Origin: Amphibalanus amphitrite
Taxonomy: Eukaryota > Arthropoda > Thecostraca > Balanomorpha > Balanidae
Direction of reading: 5' to 3'
Assembly: GCF_019059575.1 (NCBI RefSeq)
Contig: NW_024882870.1
Span: 1-64,000, forward strand
DNA: 64,000 nucleotides
The position numbers and the translations under genes are program-made. This document shows, in pieces, positions 41,778-52,074 of this stretch; the first letter of the stretch is position 1, and each line of letters begins with the position of its first letter. The notes beneath the pieces are model-generated. The model was not told where the DNA came from and did not search any database. It saw only the letters and a program-made list of their open reading frames with translations.

Positions 41778-42830
41778 GTTAATGATTTTATCAAGTACCG
41801 CCGATATCTTTCGAGCGCTTAAAGGTAAAAATACATTTTATGCAAAAAATACGACATATTTCAGACCAGACGAAATGTCTACTAAACGTTTAACAGTTTG
41901 TTAATCGGCTAGACGTTTAACAAATCAGTTACACGACATCTGATAAGTTTCTCTCTTTGCACGTTAAGCAATTGTAAATGCAATTGTAAATAATATATGT
42001 TATCCCGCACCGTAGACAGTGTTTACAAGTGCTTCACGTGCAAAGAGAGAAAATTGTCAGTTGTCGTTTAACTGATTTGTTAAACGTCTAGTGACGATTA
42101 ACAAACTGTTAAACGTCTAGTAGACAATTCTGCCATTTTACCGTCCCGTTATTTTCACCAGTATGCGGATGGAAACGTAATGAAACATAATTTTCCTATT
42201 CCTTTTTAGTTTTATTGGAACTTGATCTTCAATGTACCTGTCAATTTCAGACCGATCACATTGTTTGGACCGTTTTTCAAAGATTTATCTGTCTCTGCTT
42301 CTCTTTGTCTCTGGCTCTGCTGAAATATGTCGCATTTTTATATAAAATGTATTTTTTACTTTTTGGCTCCCGAAAGGTATCGGCGTACGGGATAAAATTA
42401 TTAAACCGCTCGTAGGAAGAAAAATATTTTAAACGTCTCGCCTATCGGCTCGACGTTTAAAAGATTTGTTCTATCTACTCGCGGTTTAATATATATTATA
42501 ATATATATTGTCCCGCACCGTAGACAGTGTTTACACTTGGTTCACCTGCAAAGAGAGAAATTATCATGTCGTGTAACTGATTTGTTAAACGTCTATGTAG
42601 ACGATTAACAGCCTGTTTGTAGACATTTCGTATAGTCTGAAATATGTCGTATCTTTATATTAAATGTATCTTTTACCTTTAAACGCCCGACAGATATCGG
42701 GGGTACGGGTAGAATTATTAAACCGCTCGTAGGTAAAGAAAATATGTTAAACGTCTCGCCTAGGCGACTCGATGTATAAAAGATTTGCTCTACCTGCTCG
42801 CGGTTGAATATATATTCTCCGATATATGTA

Positions 42831-43802
42831 GGGTAGACCGGGGCAAGTCGCCCCGCCGAGGTAAAACGCCTCACCGATGTTTCTCGGAACTGGCAAGGAT
42901 CTGGGGAAATATTCTCTCTTCTATAAAACGTGCACTATATGATCATTATATGACCAGACTGGAAAGAAATTGTGATGACTCCTTAGGGAGATATAGCCAA
43001 AAATGTGTTTTTGGAGTGATTTTTATGTTTTGTTGTCAGGTTATGCATCATGGCGTTCTTTTATGGTCCACATCAGGTTAACGACTTTTGTGTATTTTGA
43101 ACAACTATTATCTAACGCTTATAATGCTGGGTTGGTTCGTGTTAAATTATGTCTTGCTGGAGTGCAAGGCGTTGTTTTCTGACTGAACTACGTGATGGGG
43201 TAAAACGCCCCAGTAGGTCGCGAGGCAAAAAGCCCCATGGGGCGTTTTGCCTCATGTGTTGTTCGTACTACCTACTTCCTAATGTTCGGTAGCTGGCAAA
43301 CAGTAAGTTTCTATGCATTTATGTGTAGTTTTCTCAGCAACCGGATGGCAAAGGAAGTATTTGGTTGACAGTTGCATGGCAATAATTTATTATTTGGCCT
43401 TATGAGGCAGGTGAAAAACCTGCTCATACAATAGTGTCATAGCCGAACACCTGATAGGATGGAAGGTGCTAACTTCAGTGCCGTGCCTCCCAAGGTCTAA
43501 CGGACCTCTCATATAAGATTTGGTCAACTACCATGTTTAATCTTTAATCTAGAGTCTGGGGCTTCTTGCCCCGGGCCGTGGGGCGTTTTGCCCTGGGGTT
43601 GGGGCAAAATGCCCCATTTGCAGTTGCTTCACAAATCACTTCATAGCTGGGAGTCCGATCATAAGTGAATGAATTTGAGGGGTGGAATTTAAAGAAAAAT
43701 GTCCAAAGAACGCATTGAGCACAAATTTGGCCTTCCAGGTGATGTAGGACAAAAGTTATGTAGCAAAATAAATTTTCTGGGGCGTCTTGCCCCAGGCTAC
43801 CC
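42831..43802. mobile_element. element built of GGGGCAAAACGCCCC motifs
   Basis: TIR GGGTAGMCYGGGGCAAGWCG on both sides, flanked by TA (42829-42830 and 43803-43804). GGGGC(A/T)nGCCCC-type motifs recur inside at 43198-43212, 43222-43253 (a palindrome) and 43557-43620. One open frame (42785-43081) has no domain. A TA-target non-autonomous element. Confidence 0.75.
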
Positions 43803-44198
43803 TATTTGAGGCAATAAAAGGGCATGTGCTCAATGGTTGTTGCGCTTCAAATCCGTTTTTTTTTCTTCTTGGGTTTGTCAGGCTATATCTTGCCAAGTTT
43901 CAAACACTTTTTCTTGCGTGTTTTTATTATTCTTAGCTCCAAAGCCGTAGTCGTGATGGTTTTCAACGGTGCTGGATATCCTAAGTCAGCATTGTTCTCC
44001 AAAGGATAGCTTAAAGTTATGAGAAGAGACTAAATCGCAAGAAACAATTAAAAACACATTTGTTTCAATGCAGTTGCGAAGCCTCTCGCATGTTATCATT
44101 CCGAGGAATGCATAAGAAGACGTCGGCACTCGGCATAGGTATGCCAGAAACATCAGGCATGCCCATCATTAATTTTGACGAGACTCCACAGAAATGTC

Positions 44199-44354
44199 CA
44201 TAGGCGGCGGAACGGGGAGGGCACCGGGGCACCGTGCCCCCTTTGATTTTGGCATTTTAACATTAGCCCTATGGGCGTTGCATGGAAAGAATGGGACCAA
44301 AAGTAGGCAGTGCCCCCCCCCCCCCCCTTAATTGACGGTGTTCCGCCGCTACTG
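44199..44354 (-). mobile_element. GGCGGAAC hAT-type MITE, copy 3 (reverse)
   Basis: Same family as the copies at 26857, 29517 and 44731, in the opposite orientation, with exact 8-bp TSD GAAATGTC (44191-44198 and 44355-44362). Confidence 0.9.
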
Positions 44355-44398
44355 GAAATGTCATCGTTGTGTTAGATAGGGTGCTAGAATATTATCAT

Positions 44399-44720
44399 CG
44401 TAAAGTGGCCATCCCACCTTACAGTTAGTTTTGAGTTGAGATAGCCAGATTGGGGTCCCTGGCTTGCACTTACCGGTTTGGGCACTAACAACATCGAGAA
44501 AGGATTTCATTCGGAGATATGGAATTTCAAACTTGCAGTTTTCGGATTCTAAGGGGCTAAGGCATTGGAATGCCCCCTCTAAATTTGTGACGTCAACGCA
44601 TATCTAGCGATATTAAAATATTATAGTACTAACAATTAACATCTTTGTGAAGCAGTGGTGGTAGGTATATGCTGTTTGCGCGCAACATCTGCCGCACTTT
44701 TAAGATACCGCACTTTTAAG
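44399..44720. mobile_element. partial copy of the 26-kb TTAA MITE
   Basis: CATCCCACCTT, TTTTGAGTTGAGATAGCCA and, at the right, TTTGCGCGCAACATCTGCCG match the element at 26075-26541 in order. The exact TIR and TTAA are lost, so it is an older or truncated member. Confidence 0.65.
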
Positions 44721-44730
44721 CCATGATATG

Positions 44731-44883
44731 CAGTAGCGGCGGAACACCTTCAATTAAGGGGGGGGGGGCACTGCCGACTTTTGGTCCCATTCTTTCCATG
44801 CAACGCCCATTGGGCTAATGTTAAAATGCCAAAACCAAAGGGGGGCACGGTGCCCCGGTGCCCTCCCCGTTCCGCCGCCTATG
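44731..44883 (+). mobile_element. GGCGGAAC hAT-type MITE, copy 4
   Basis: 153 bp, same TIRs. The 8-bp TSD has one mismatch (ATGATATG, 44723-44730; ATTATATG, 44884-44891). It ends 115 bases before the DEG/ENaC start codon, so it is in that gene's promoter or 5' UTR. Confidence 0.88.
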
Positions 44884-44998
44884 ATTATATGTTAATGACT
44901 CGTTTACAGGCTAACCTAGACACCCGCATTCACCACAGCTGTGCAGTGACCCGGTGCGTCGGCCGTCCAGTGAGCGCCGACCACGCCATCTATCGGCC

Positions 44999-46453
44999 AT
45001 GCCGTGCGGCTGCAGTTGGAACGGTCGCCGCTGGGTGGCCGGAGCCGAGGCTTCGCTCGGCCTCTCCGGGCTGCCCGTGGTGACCAGCGGCGGCGCGCAC
45101 TGGCTGCGGCGCCTCCTCTGGGCTCTGATTCTGGTCGTCTCCTTCGTCTGGCTGGTAGTACAGCTGCATGGAAGCGTGATTCGTCTGATGTATCAAAATG
45201 TGGGCACTGAGTCCCGGTACGAGCTGATGCAGAGCATGCCATTCCCTGCCATCACCATTTGCGCCGCACATCGCTTCAAGAAGGAGCAGTGGCTGAACAT
45301 GTCTCTGGACGGCGTAACTGCTGAGCAGTTGGGGGCTCTCAAGGGCGAAGACAAATTCAGATTCTTGCGCTGGGATGAGCTGAACTTTGACGAGTTCTAT
45401 GACAGTGCGTCGTACAGCTACGATGACCTGGTGGAGTCGTGTAGGTTCCACGGCCAGTCGTGTGCCGTTCTGAGCACTCTGAGCACCGCCTTCACCAACA
45501 AGTACGGCGCGTGCCACACCATCACCCTGACCACAAACGCCAACGGAACGTGGACGCAGCCACAGCTGGAGATGCGGCTCACACTGCCTGACCCCGCCGA
45601 CCCGGAGATGCGCGAGACATCGCCCGGCTGGTACGTCATCCTGCACGACTCTGAGACGGGCTTCTCCGACCTGTCGGCGTTCGCGCCCGCCTCGTACAAC
45701 GTGCTGTCCGTGCGCAAAGGGCAGGACACGACGGCAAAGATGCGTCGCCAGGAGACGTTCTACCTCTCCCTGACCGGTGGCGGGTGTTCGGACGAGGTCG
45801 GCGCTGTCGATCACGCTCAATGCCTCAAGGCCTGCCTGGATGGGCGCCTGAAGCCGTCTGCCGCCCAGAACTCCAGCGAAACAACGCCTCAACAAACGAA
45901 CAGACAAAACTCCACCGGTAAGAGTCGCAGAGTTAGATCGAGCGACGACGACACACCTCCTCGCAACAGTTCCGCTCCGGCGTGTCGACTCCCGTGGCAG
46001 AGACAGGAACAACCTCATGGCCGCCCGTGTGCTACCTTCGAAGAGCTGTCCTCTGCGATAGCAAATTCCGTCAACATTAAGTCACTCGACGAATCGGAGC
46101 TCTTCAGTACTGGATACTTTGGGTGTGATTGCAAGCGCTCTTGCTCTGTGGTTACTTACCCAACCGATACCCCGGACCGATTTCCCATCACAATGCCGCA
46201 GTTCCTCAAGACATCCACACTCAGTCTCTGGCTATCAATGACCAAGGAGCATCGGGAAGAAAAGTGGAGCTTTTCGTTTTCACAGTTTGTGGCCGAGTGC
46301 GGCGGAAACATGGGAATATTCCTCGGTGCCTCTCTGCTGTCGCTTGTTGAGCTGGCCGATATGATCGGGTTTTGGTGTCTGCGTAAGCTGCAACCGAAGA
46401 GTCCAGTCCAGAAACGGGTTACACCGAAAGTGCTTGTGAATTTTAAGCATTAG
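44999..46453 (+). CDS. DEG/ENaC sodium channel, pickpocket-like, intronless
   Basis: 484 residues. Amiloride-sensitive Na+ channel subunit of the plasma membrane; family members act as trimers in mechano-, chemo- or fluid sensing. Short cytosolic N-terminus, TM1 about 36-56 (LLWALILVVSFVWLVVQ), then the signature MPFPAITIC (80-88), a Cys-containing extracellular domain with YGACHTI and several N-glycosylation sites, and TM2 about 430-460 (FVAECGGNMGIFLGASLLSL VELADM). The GAS selectivity filter is at 443-445. The gating His-Gly motif before TM1 reads Ser-Gly (LSGL, 22-25). The extracellular part holds a Ser/Thr/Gln-rich insert. ATG at 44999 is the first in frame; non-ATG codons are open upstream. 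AATAAA follows at 46897. Which pickpocket member it is cannot be told. Confidence 0.92.
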   Translation: MPCGCSWNGRRWVAGAEASLGLSGLPVVTSGGAHWLRRLLWALILVVSFVWLVVQLHGSVIRLMYQNVGTESRYELMQSMPFPAITICAAHRFKKEQWLNMSLDGVTAEQLGALKGEDKFRFLRWDELNFDEFYDSASYSYDDLVESCRFHGQSCAVLSTLSTAFTNKYGACHTITLTTNANGTWTQPQLEMRLTLPDPADPEMRETSPGWYVILHDSETGFSDLSAFAPASYNVLSVRKGQDTTAKMRRQETFYLSLTGGGCSDEVGAVDHAQCLKACLDGRLKPSAAQNSSETTPQQTNRQNSTGKSRRVRSSDDDTPPRNSSAPACRLPWQRQEQPHGRPCATFEELSSAIANSVNIKSLDESELFSTGYFGCDCKRSCSVVTYPTDTPDRFPITMPQFLKTSTLSLWLSMTKEHREEKWSFSFSQFVAECGGNMGIFLGASLLSLVELADMIGFWCLRKLQPKSPVQKRVTPKVLVNFKH

Positions 46454-46896
46454 CAGCTCCCGGAGTTTACTTGGTGCATTAATACCGGAGTACCCGTAGC
46501 TCCGTTGTCTTGTTAGTCGCTGGCACCTTGGCAACGCACTGCCCGCAGGGTAGCGATATGAAGTTGTTTGAAGTGGCGATTAACTCAACTGTACTGTCCT
46601 TCAAACATTCACTAATATCAGGTAGTGCGTGTTGAATGACATCACGTGACCGCAAACCAGCCGTGCAGCTGATGCGACTGACGGTCCGTTACAAAATAAT
46701 TATGCCATTAAAGATGCACCGAATTCAGCAAATGTCAAGCAGCCAGCCACTTAGCATGATTATGTTTTGATGTGCACATTGTGCAGCTTATGGATCACTC
46801 CTGGGGGATTTTCATGTGCGCAATTATAAGACTGGAGCTTCTTGCCACAATATGTAGACGTCATGTGGAAATTAAGCTATGATGTCAATAACTTTC

Positions 46897-46902
46897 AATA
46901 AA
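46897..46902 (+). other. poly(A) signal of the DEG/ENaC gene
   Basis: AATAAA 444 bases after the stop codon, followed by a short T-rich stretch further on (about 47008). It is the first canonical signal downstream. Confidence 0.6.
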
Positions 46903-48076
46903 TGATGAAGAAACCCCAGCGTATCGTCATTATTTAAATATGTGTTGAGTATTTCAAAAATTCGCCCACGGGAGGCGGTTTTTGATTCCCAAGAGATTTT
47001 TGCTCGTTTTTTTTTTAATGGAGGGGGTGCCTTTCGGTCTAACGAGACCATCTCATTGCCGGAAGGTCACCCGGAAGGATGATAGGAATTAGGGGCGACA
47101 TTGGTCTGGACAGACACCCTGGAGCAGGGGTTTGAGGCCTGGAGGAGAAGGATTTGACCGTCTTGGAGGTGGAAATGACGGGACGGTGCCAAGAGATTCC
47201 GAATTCCTCGGCTTCTGTGGCAGACTGCACAAACACCCGGCGTGCCACTTTTGAAAAATATGTATTGTTTCGCCCGCGCGGCGAACCTGATGACTATACA
47301 AGGCAGCCAGCAGGCGCTGGTGATATGAAAGGCATGATACGTGTTCGGGCATCGACGGGTCACTCACACGACACTCACAAATGCTGCACAAATCGCCCAG
47401 TTACACAGAGCCGGCGACCGTGGCGCCGCCCGGCGGCCAGACGGCGAACTAGCCGCCCGGGAGCACACACATACCCGTGTCCATTCGCCACGTATGATAA
47501 TGCACTCAGCACGGCATACACAAAACACACTGACAGCCCTGCTACATACAGAGCTCATACGTTCTGGCGGTGATACGGTACATGAACCTCATTCGGCTAA
47601 AGAACCCTGACGCAAAAATACACTATCAGCGCTCTGCATTGTGGTTTTACAACTGTCCCATGGCGACGTTTTCCCTTTAGATAGTGAAGGGATTCCCCTA
47701 CAGTAGGAATTTCCCCTTCATAGCAAATCCCCGATGCGATAATCCCGATAAATACAGCATAAACAGAGTACCAATACAGGGTTCGGCGGTGGGTCCAGCA
47801 GCGGCACCCAGCGGCGGTTGTCATGACAACAGTTGCCGGCTCGGCTCGGCGTATGCGCACCAGCTTGCTCTCACCACAGCCTGGAAGCGGGTATCTAGCT
47901 GTGAAAACCCGGCGGCACCACACAGTGCCGCAGGACAGGCCTCCTCACGGGAGATCTGCCCGCCGCCTGGCGGTGCCGCCGGGAAGCAGCAGTACCCGAT
48001 GGCGTCCACAGATGGCAGCGCGATCACCGAGCCTCGCCGCCGCCGCTACACACAATGGCACTGGCCAGCCAGCCTC

Positions 48077-48125
48077 TGACGTCATCCCGTACACAGTGAC
48101 GTCACCACACAGGTCGATGACGTCA
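48077..48125 (+). promoter_or_regulatory. three CRE palindromes, copy A
   Basis: TGACGTCA at 48077-48084, 48097-48104 and 48118-48125, all within 50 bases just beyond the terminal exon's stop. The same trio is kept in copy B (about 53209-53259). CRE sites are bound by CREB/ATF bZIP proteins. Confidence 0.55.
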
Positions 48126-48129
48126 CCGA

Positions 48130-48664
48130 CTAAAGATGCGCCACAATTTCTACCTCTCCGTCGGAGGTGGGAGCGGTCTGCGCCGATCGCCCTACCGCAC
48201 CGCTGACCGTAACCACAACACTGTTAGAGCGGGTCACGTGACACTGGTCCCCAGTCACCTGGCCGACCGTGTCGTCCAGCGGCGGAGTCGTGTCCTCGGT
48301 CACGTGACCACCGTCCGTCTGCACAATCGTCACCAGATTATCGTCCCGTTTGACCTCCTCCTCTAGCCGTCCCTCTTTACTCTCTCGCTCTCTCTTCTCA
48401 CGTCTTCGCTTGCGTTTCCCATCTTCCAAGCTCCCAGTTTGTAGAACGGAGATCACATTCACACCATCCGTACTAGCAATGCCATCTAGCGGCGCGCCGA
48501 ACACTAGAGATTCGTGCGACAGAAACGAGAGGACGCTGGGGTTGCGGCTGTGGCAGACTCCGGCCGGTTCTTGTTGCGGCTGGGGGTTGGCAGATGACTG
48601 GCGGGAGTGGTAACTCGGTGGGTGGCTGTACTCTGAGTGGCCCGACAGAGTGTTCATACCGGGC
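48130..48664 (-). CDS. copy A terminal exon
   Basis: CCGCAG acceptor. 178 codons ending EIVAHL then TAG. Contains one PPSY, Ser/Gln-rich sequence, a strongly basic stretch and an acidic C-terminal part. Confidence 0.8.
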
Positions 48665-49835
48665 CTGCGGGCGGGAGGGGGCAGTGTCAGAGCGAGGGCA
48701 TTATTAGGTCACGGGTCGCAATGGGTCACGTATGTATGTCAGTCGCTAACGCCAAGGTTTTACCTTCGCTTGCCACCGTCCCGTGCTTCTATCCTCAGGA
48801 TAGTCAAATCCTTATCCTCCACGCCGCAGCCCCCTCCGGGCTGGACAGGCAACTTTATCTCATGCGGGCTGCTCCCTTGGAGCGGCACCGCTGCTCCCGC
48901 TGCACCGCTGCTCCCTGCTCCCTTTTCTTTTCTTTTTAAACCTTTCATTTTCGCAACAGCAGCTCCAACCAACAGCAGCTCGATACAGCATAACACAACT
49001 CCCCAAGGTAAATCCTGACCAGTAGCCCAGCCTGTATTCACCTCAGAGTGCCCGTGCCGGGTCGGTAGGAGGGCGGTGGTGACAGCACGGCCCCGTTGCC
49101 GGCGGCAGACGCGGCGTTATGTCGATCCAACAGAAGACCCAGACGGTACGCCTGCATCGAGGCATGGTAGCTGGGCGGCGGCGGCCGGAACTGGAACTCG
49201 GGGTACACCATCGCTGCAACAGGTGGCGCTGTCAGTCACTATGCGGGGAGAGCAGACTGCAGTTATGGGTGATTGATGACTGATGTCGAAGGATCGGAGA
49301 GCTCTAGCTATATGCTTGGGCTGATGACATTTGAAGCGAAGAGCATAATACGCCAAGTAAAGCACTAAATCAAGCTATCAAGCTTAATGTTCTGCACACT
49401 GAGACCGAGAAATCTAGTTGAACTTGGAAAGCATAGGACGTGTTGGATGCCCGTTTGAAATATCACCCAAACACACTCTGCTGCCTAAAGAAGATCGCTT
49501 CAGTGTCTGAAACGCAGGCCCATTTTCCAATCAATCCGTCTAACTTGTTATGCCTGGGCCATATGGGCGGCAAAGCCCTTGTGTGTCACGAATTACCACC
49601 AAAATTGTTAATCATCATCTCCACACCGCCTCTCTCCCCTTGGCTCTCGCTCTCTACCGACCTGCATACGGATGGTGCGGTCTTCCGTAGGCGGGCACCA
49701 CCCTGTGCATGAATCGGCGTGACTCGGGCTCCTCCTGCTGTCTGGAGAGGCCGAGCATCATCCGGCAGGAGGGCGAGTCGCGGGAGGTCAGCCGCCACGC
49801 GATCCCCGACACGGTGATCAGCACTATACCGACTC
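48130..49835 (-). CDS. PPxY membrane protein, last three exons (copy A), partial
   Basis: Minus-strand exons 49835-49662, 49213-49042 and 48664-48130 join in phase (1, 1, 2). The first encodes a membrane segment, VGIVLITVSGIAW, then SRDSPSCRMMLGLSRQ and RRFMHRVVPAYGRPHHPY. The second is Pro/Tyr-rich (PEFQFRPPPPSYHASMQAYR, LSPPPSYRPGTG). The third has HPPSYHSRQSS, a basic KRKRRREKRERE stretch and an acidic end. Three PPxY motifs (PPSYH, PPSYR, PPSYH) would bind WW domains, as in Nedd4-type ubiquitin ligases and their adaptors. The family is not recognised by name. The 5' part is missing from the duplicated block: the first exon needs a phase-1 donor upstream. Both copies are intact. Confidence 0.8.
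49042..49213 (-). CDS. copy A exon with two PPxY motifs
   Basis: TTGCAG acceptor, GTGAAT donor. Encodes FRPPPPSYHASMQAYRLGLL and SPPPSYRP. The acceptor is overlapped by CAACAGGTGGCGCTGTCAG, a CTCF-like core. Confidence 0.82.
49662..49835 (-). CDS. copy A exon with transmembrane segment
   Basis: CTCAG acceptor, GTCGGT donor. 57 codons with a hydrophobic segment at the start, followed by RLTSRDSPSC. Confidence 0.8.
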
Positions 49836-50482
49836 CTGAGGGCGGGAGAGGGGGGAGGGGGTCAGTGGGTGGTTTAGAGGGACGACGGGGTCTGGCCTAC
49901 GTACAATTATGACGGGATGAGGTCTCATTCTTAGAGATCGCGACATTTTGTTTTTAATACCGTTGTGGGGGAGTGACAGCTCCCTCAGCTCTCTTTGGGA
50001 CATGCGGTGGAGACGTGAAAAATGTGGAAATGCCCAATACCCACCCCTCATTGGGAGCCGCATCAAATCAACCAAAGCAATGAGCAGGACATAGGCATAT
50101 GATCAGAAATAAATGTTGATACAATGGATCTACGAAACACGACGAGCTCAACCAACGCGTCGGGAGAATCAGAAATCAGAGCTGCGATTCGGGTAAACAG
50201 CGCGACCAGGGAATTCCTCCGCCCCTCACCGGTGCCCGCAGCACCCCACAACCCGTTAACACATGCTAATCAATGCAGACACGCACACACACATAGCGTG
50301 CCGGCGTGTAGCCTGGGGAAAGCACAGCGCGTCCGGGCACGCCCTGAGGAAAGGAGCCGGCAGAGAGGGCTGGAATTCCACGCACGTCCTATGCCGGCTG
50401 AGATAACCGCATTTATTACCAGACTGTGCTGTGTGTGTCAGGGCGCATTCTTTCGTGAGATGTGTGGAGTACTGCTGACAAC

Positions 50483-51482
50483 TAGGGCTGATAATCCCGG
50501 GACTTTTTGGCAATCCCGGGATCCCGGGATTTTAGAAATGCAATCCCGGGATATCCCGGGATCCCGGGATTGAGCAGTTTTTATTTTAACCTGTCTACAA
50601 AGCAGAATTTTCTTGCAATATCGTATGTATATGGCGCATCCTTACCATCATAAACACAATACCAGGCATACACCTTCACCCCGAACAAATATAAGAGCAT
50701 GAATGACATTGATCATTGTATTTCTTGTTTATATTTCGAGTCAGGATACAGTAGACGTGCCTACGGATTGTGGTCGTCTGACCAGCAGCATGTCAGATGG
50801 CCACACGACACTTTGCTGTGTGGCCATCTTGACTTCTTAGATAATGTTCCCACACCGCACTGCCATTCAGCAAAATCCGACATTTTGGCAAAGTTAGCTA
50901 TAGCTTATCACAAAGGCACGTAATTAATAATTATTCACTAACGGTAACCATGCCCAGGGCGCCCGGCCAGCCTCATGGATCGTCCAGCCACAGGGCACTG
51001 ACAGTAACTGAGCCACCAGACGTGCTCCCACAGTCACACAGAGAAGACGGCCGACCTCCTCCCACTCGATGGACTCGAATTCGATAGTCGGCATAGTATG
51101 TCATCGTGCAAAATGATCTGTTAAACCGAGTACGCGAGGGACGTCGCGGGGAGCGAGAGATGAGCCGAGAGAGAGCTCGTCTCTCGCCACATTGTGAAGG
51201 CTGAGACGGTGTGAAACAATGTCAATTAGGTATATATGTAACCAATACTTGTGCATAACGACTTTGCACGGCGTAAGTAAGATCTTTGGACATAAAACTG
51301 CACTGTAATGCGTTGTTACTCACTTACCTTTTTTTACATACCTACTATCAGCTACACTTTATGAACGATGTTTCTGTACGGAAAATATCGGGATCCCGAA
51401 ATCCCGATGCTTCTAATCCCGGGATTCGGGATTAATACAATCCCGGGATCCCGGGATCCCGATCCCGGGATTATCAGCCCTA
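50483..51482. mobile_element. hAT-like element, exactly 1000 bp, with ATCCCGGG arrays
   Basis: TIR TAGGGCTGATAATCCCGGGA on both sides and exact 8-bp TSD CTGACAAC (50475-50482 and 51483-51490). TAGGG ends resemble the Ac branch of hAT. Both subterminal zones are runs of ATCCCGGG palindromes. Copy B of the duplication keeps the empty site (about 55815) with the target present once. Confidence 0.93.
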
Positions 51483-51867
51483 CTGACAACCCTGGTTTAT
51501 TCAGCGAGCTTATGAATAAAAAGGGCGCATTACCAACCAACACACATTGTCACATAAAAACCCCACACGATGCACCAACTCAAGGAGGAAGTTCCACAGA
51601 ATCAGGGAAGACTTCCCGCCGCATAACTTTCGAATGATTTGGCAAGCAAGTATGCTATGATTCTGGTAGTTTCAATGATCATGTTTTGATCGTCAGCTGA
51701 AAAACTGCCGTTAGAGCAGCATCTGTAAGAAATTAACGGCCTCGTCCATCGATCGGGCAGACTACAGTGATGCGCTCCAATGCGCTTAAGAACACAAACA
51801 AGATGAAATAAGGGGCCGGGGAGTGACGAATGGGCGGCGAACCAGCCTGCTCCCCAAATCCCAGTGA

Positions 51868-52018
51868 ATAACTGCGTGTTTTTAGGGTGGAAGAAACGAT
51901 CAGATGACTTGCTACCCAGATGTAGGTAAGTCTGCTCCCCAAATCCCAGTGAATGACTGCGTGTTTTCAGGGCGGAAGAAACGATCAGATGACTTGCTAC
52001 CCAGATGTAGGTAATCGC
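51868..52018 (+). repeat. local tandem duplication of about 83 bp
   Basis: CTGCTCCCCAAATCCCAGTG, ACTGCGTGTTTT, GAAGAAACGATCAGATGACT and TGCTACCCAGATGTAGGTAA occur twice in a row. Copy B of the larger duplication has this once. Confidence 0.85.
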
Positions 52019-52047
52019 CACGCCATGTGTGGATCGTCCATGATCGT

Positions 52048-52074
52048 AAATACAATACAATACAATACAATACA
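52048..52074 (+). repeat. (AATAC)n microsatellite
   Basis: Five AATAC units. Absent from copy B. Confidence 0.9.

Larger units (their letters stand above)
38425..42800. repeat. dispersed repeat host block with nested insertions
   Basis: A repeat containing GTGCAAAGAGAGAAA, TGATTTGTTAAACGTCTAG, AAACGTAATGAAACAT and CGCCTAGCGGCTCGAYGTTT appears in pieces at about 38.43-38.50, 38.93-39.13, 40.48-40.56, 41.78-42.48 and 42.48-42.80 kb. Three other elements interrupt it (38501-38928, 39141-40469, 40568-41777). The pieces read in the same order, so this is at least two head-to-tail copies of an older element of unknown class. Confidence 0.6.

Noticed and set aside
38336-42800. CRISPR-like array
   Set aside because: Repeats are nested transposon pieces of unequal spacing in eukaryotic DNA. 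No uniform spacers.
44990-46018. Minus-strand frame of 342 codons
   Set aside because: Opposite strand of the DEG/ENaC gene, with no domain. The plus frame has the family's full motif set.
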